In this document: positions 5,061 to 6,406 of the stretch, in pieces
Layout of the letters: each line of letters begins with the position of its first letter
Numbering within the stretch: position 1 is the stretch's first letter
Assembly (NCBI GenBank): GCA_900554215.1
Contig: USGG01000078.1
Coordinates: 1 to 6,406 of the forward strand
Direction: 5' to 3'
DNA: 6,406 bases
Source: an uncultured Megasphaera sp.
GTDB lineage: Bacteria > Bacillota > Negativicutes > Veillonellales > Megasphaeraceae
Program-made: the position numbers and the translations under genes
The notes under the pieces: model-generated
Seen by the model: only the letters and a program-made list of their open reading frames with translations
What the model was told of the DNA's origin: nothing
The model's database searches: none

Positions 5061-5468
5061 TAAAGCAGACTTCCCAAAGCCCAGGCGTCCCCGGAACAGA
5101 AAGCCGAATACATACAGGTACAGGTTGTATGCCAGTTCATTGACCACGCTGAGGGCCAGGGGCAGCGTGATATAATCCTCGTAATAATATCTGGTGGCAA
5201 TGCCGTTTAAATATCCCATCCAGATATAGAACAGCGTATAAAATCCCATGGGGCCGCCGGAGGAAAGGTCCATCAGCAGTCCGGCCACCAGTCCGTAGCA
5301 CATGCCCGACGCGCTTCCCCGGATAAACCCAAAGGAGAAGATCAGGATCAGCATCAGGTTCGGGTAGGCTGAAAGGAACGGCAGCAGCGGGAACACGCAG
5401 GTCTGGACCGAAAACGCCAGCAAAAGCAGGACAAGGTTCAGCGCGATCTGTTTTAAATTACTATTCAT
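5025..5468 (-). CDS. mreD: Rod shape-determining protein MreD, C-terminus lost
   Basis: This is an integral membrane partner of MreC in the cell-wall elongation complex. The 147 residues contain hydrophobic segments at about 6-25, 34-48, 53-68 and 75-92, with another at about 102-126. The central PNLMLILIFSFGFIRG (36-51) and YGLVAGLLMDLSSGGPMGF (58-76) are characteristic, and the tail of the good part reads NLYLYVFGFLFRGRLGFG (115-132). Clostridial MreDs run on for about 30-40 more residues with a further membrane segment; here SALRRKIPYGYCGG-stop replaces it. The ATG at 5468 overlaps the mreC stop by 8 bases. The best Shine-Dalgarno, AAAGGAGG (5491-5484), is 15 bases from that ATG and 12 from an in-frame TTG at 5471, so the exact start is uncertain by one codon. 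Confidence 0.85.
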   Translation of the reverse strand: MNSNLKQIALNLVLLLLAFSVQTCVFPLLPFLSAYPNLMLILIFSFGFIRGSASGMCYGLVAGLLMDLSSGGPMGFYTLFYIWMGYLNGIATRYYYEDYITLPLALSVVNELAYNLYLYVFGFLFRGRLGFGKSALRRKIPYGYCGG

Positions 5469-6303
5469 CAAATTCAGGCCCTGCCTCCTTTAGATCTGTG
5501 ATCACCAGCACCTCCTGGAGACGGTCGAACTGGGCCACCGGGATCACGTAGCCGGATTTCGTCAGGTTGTCATTGTAGTCCACCGTGATATCCGTAGCAT
5601 AGCCGATGAGGATACCCGGCAGGAATTTTTCACTGATGTTGGAGGTTACGATCATATCCCCGTCCCGGATATCGTCGTCCTTTTCCATATATCCCAGGTT
5701 CAGCCGCCCCTCCTTGAACAGCTTAAGATCCCCAGACACCATGCACGTATCCCCGGACTGCTGGGCCATGGCGCTGACCTGGCTGGAATCGTCGATGATG
5801 GACCGGACCGTGGCATAGTTGGCTCCCACATCCGTGACGATGCCCACTAAGCCGCCGCCGGCAATGACGTTCATATTTTCCTTAATACCGTCGTCCGCCC
5901 CCTTGTCGATGCGGAACACAGAAAACCAGTTTCCTGAATCCTTGGCAATGATCCTGGCCCCCACCTTCTGGTACTGCATGTACTGGGTATCCAGCTCATA
6001 AAGCTCCCGGAGCCGCTCCAGCTCCTGCTGCTCTGCCCGGAGCCTTGTATTCTCCTCTGTGAGTTCATCCACCTGGGCCTTTAAGGTCTCGTTTTCCTTC
6101 ATGGCGTCCTTTAAGCTCCCCAGGGCGCTGGCCTCCTTATAGATGCTTCCGCCCACGGCGTTGATCCCCGACTGGATCGGGACCAGCACATAGCCCACCG
6201 CATTCCGCAGCGGATTCAAAAGACTGCCGTTTAAGGATGTAATGCCGATCATGCAGACACAGACTGCCGACAGTCCGAATAAAAAATATCTGGTGTTTTT
6301 CAT
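5461..6303 (-). CDS. mreC: Rod shape-determining protein MreC
   Basis: The 280-residue protein has the MreC plan and length. It has a short cytoplasmic start, one membrane segment (about 6-24), a coiled coil (about 60-103, MKENETLKAQVDELTEEN and onward) and the two-barrel extracytoplasmic domain (about 113-270). In that domain are DSGNWFSVFRIDKGADDGI (122-140), GGLVGIVTDVG (150-160), DGDMIVTSNISEKFLPGILIG (214-234) and the closing FDRLQEVLVI. It scaffolds the elongation complex with MreD, RodA and PBP2 outside the membrane. It starts 2 bases after the radC stop, with GGGGA about 11 bases upstream inside radC, and overlaps mreD, so the three genes are one transcript. The clostridial style contrasts with the left block. 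Confidence 0.95.
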   Translation of the reverse strand: MKNTRYFLFGLSAVCVCMIGITSLNGSLLNPLRNAVGYVLVPIQSGINAVGGSIYKEASALGSLKDAMKENETLKAQVDELTEENTRLRAEQQELERLRELYELDTQYMQYQKVGARIIAKDSGNWFSVFRIDKGADDGIKENMNVIAGGGLVGIVTDVGANYATVRSIIDDSSQVSAMAQQSGDTCMVSGDLKLFKEGRLNLGYMEKDDDIRDGDMIVTSNISEKFLPGILIGYATDITVDYNDNLTKSGYVIPVAQFDRLQEVLVITDLKEAGPEFDE

Positions 6304-6305
6304 TG

Positions 6306-6406
6306 TTACAGAATTCCCCGTTCTTTCAGGCTCACATAGGAAGTATCCCCGATTATGATATGGTCTAACAGCGGGATGCCGATCAATTTCCCGGCCTCCG
6401 CCACCC
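6306..6406 (-). CDS. radC: RadC family protein (JAB/MPN domain), C-terminal 32 codons
   Basis: The frame ends AGKLIGIPLLDHIIIGD, then TSYVSLKERGIL and TAA (6308-6306). LLDHIIIGD is the end of the RadC JAB-like metalloprotease domain, whose metal-site Asp lies in this motif, and SLKERGxL is the usual C-terminus. The rest lies beyond the window. RadC (also called the DUF2466 or YeeS/YicR family) was named as a DNA repair protein but its role is uncertain. Its position just before the mre genes is common in Firmicutes, though there mreB often follows directly; here mreC does. Confidence 0.9.
   Translation of the reverse strand, partial: VAEAGKLIGIPLLDHIIIGDTSYVSLKERGIL

Noticed and set aside
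4994..5200. A 68-residue minus-strand frame crossing the junction
   Set aside because: It is out of frame with MreD and shows no membrane-protein or regulator character; a by-product of the join.

Overview
The window appears to hold two genomic blocks that do not obviously belong together, meeting near position 5020-5060. The left block (about 1-5020) looks like a Gram-negative-type Firmicute, possibly Megasphaera-like or another Negativicute. That is inference from protein style and base use and was not tested. The right block (about 5060-6406) is a radC-mreC-mreD cell-shape cluster whose proteins read like Lachnospiraceae/Clostridia homologues. A LysR regulator on the + strand and MreD on the - strand both lose their family C-terminus at the same place. 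This is the signature of a chimeric join, either an assembly artefact or a real rearrangement.

Left block, all leftward unless stated. Positions 1-73 look like the end of an IS3-family (IS150-group-like) element reading leftward out of the window: a TG-starting tip, a Shine-Dalgarno and the first six codons of OrfA (MAKHSY). The tip pairs with the Shine-Dalgarno region in a hairpin followed by a run of T. It would end read-through from the neighbouring operon and also hide the transposase ribosome binding site. That operon (98-2390) encodes two Tat-exported proteins: a metal-dependent amidohydrolase-like protein (DUF6282-like) and an aldo/keto reductase with a C-terminal two-[4Fe-4S] ferredoxin-like domain. 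They are 4 bases apart and the second gene's Shine-Dalgarno lies inside the first gene. Upstream is a small secreted protein (2588-2872) built of two copies of a 28-residue repeat. A near-identical 22-base direct repeat lies on each side of this gene.

A strong stem-loop at 3103-3142 closes the next unit, a two-gene operon encoding a GNAT acetyltransferase (3774-4265) and a LysE/RhtB-type exporter (3164-3748). A LysR-type regulator (4393-5040, +) is transcribed divergently from a near-consensus sigma-70 promoter (TTGACA-17-TAGAAT). The shared intergenic region holds a 7-base inverted repeat. The usual arrangement would be a LysR protein controlling the adjacent modification/export pair.

Right block, leftward: the last 32 codons of RadC, MreC two bases later, then MreD overlapping MreC by 8 bases and truncated at the join. 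No mreB lies between radC and mreC. No CRISPR array, tRNA or rRNA gene was seen. No gene-free stretch exceeds 300 bases; the longest (2873-3163) is described below.
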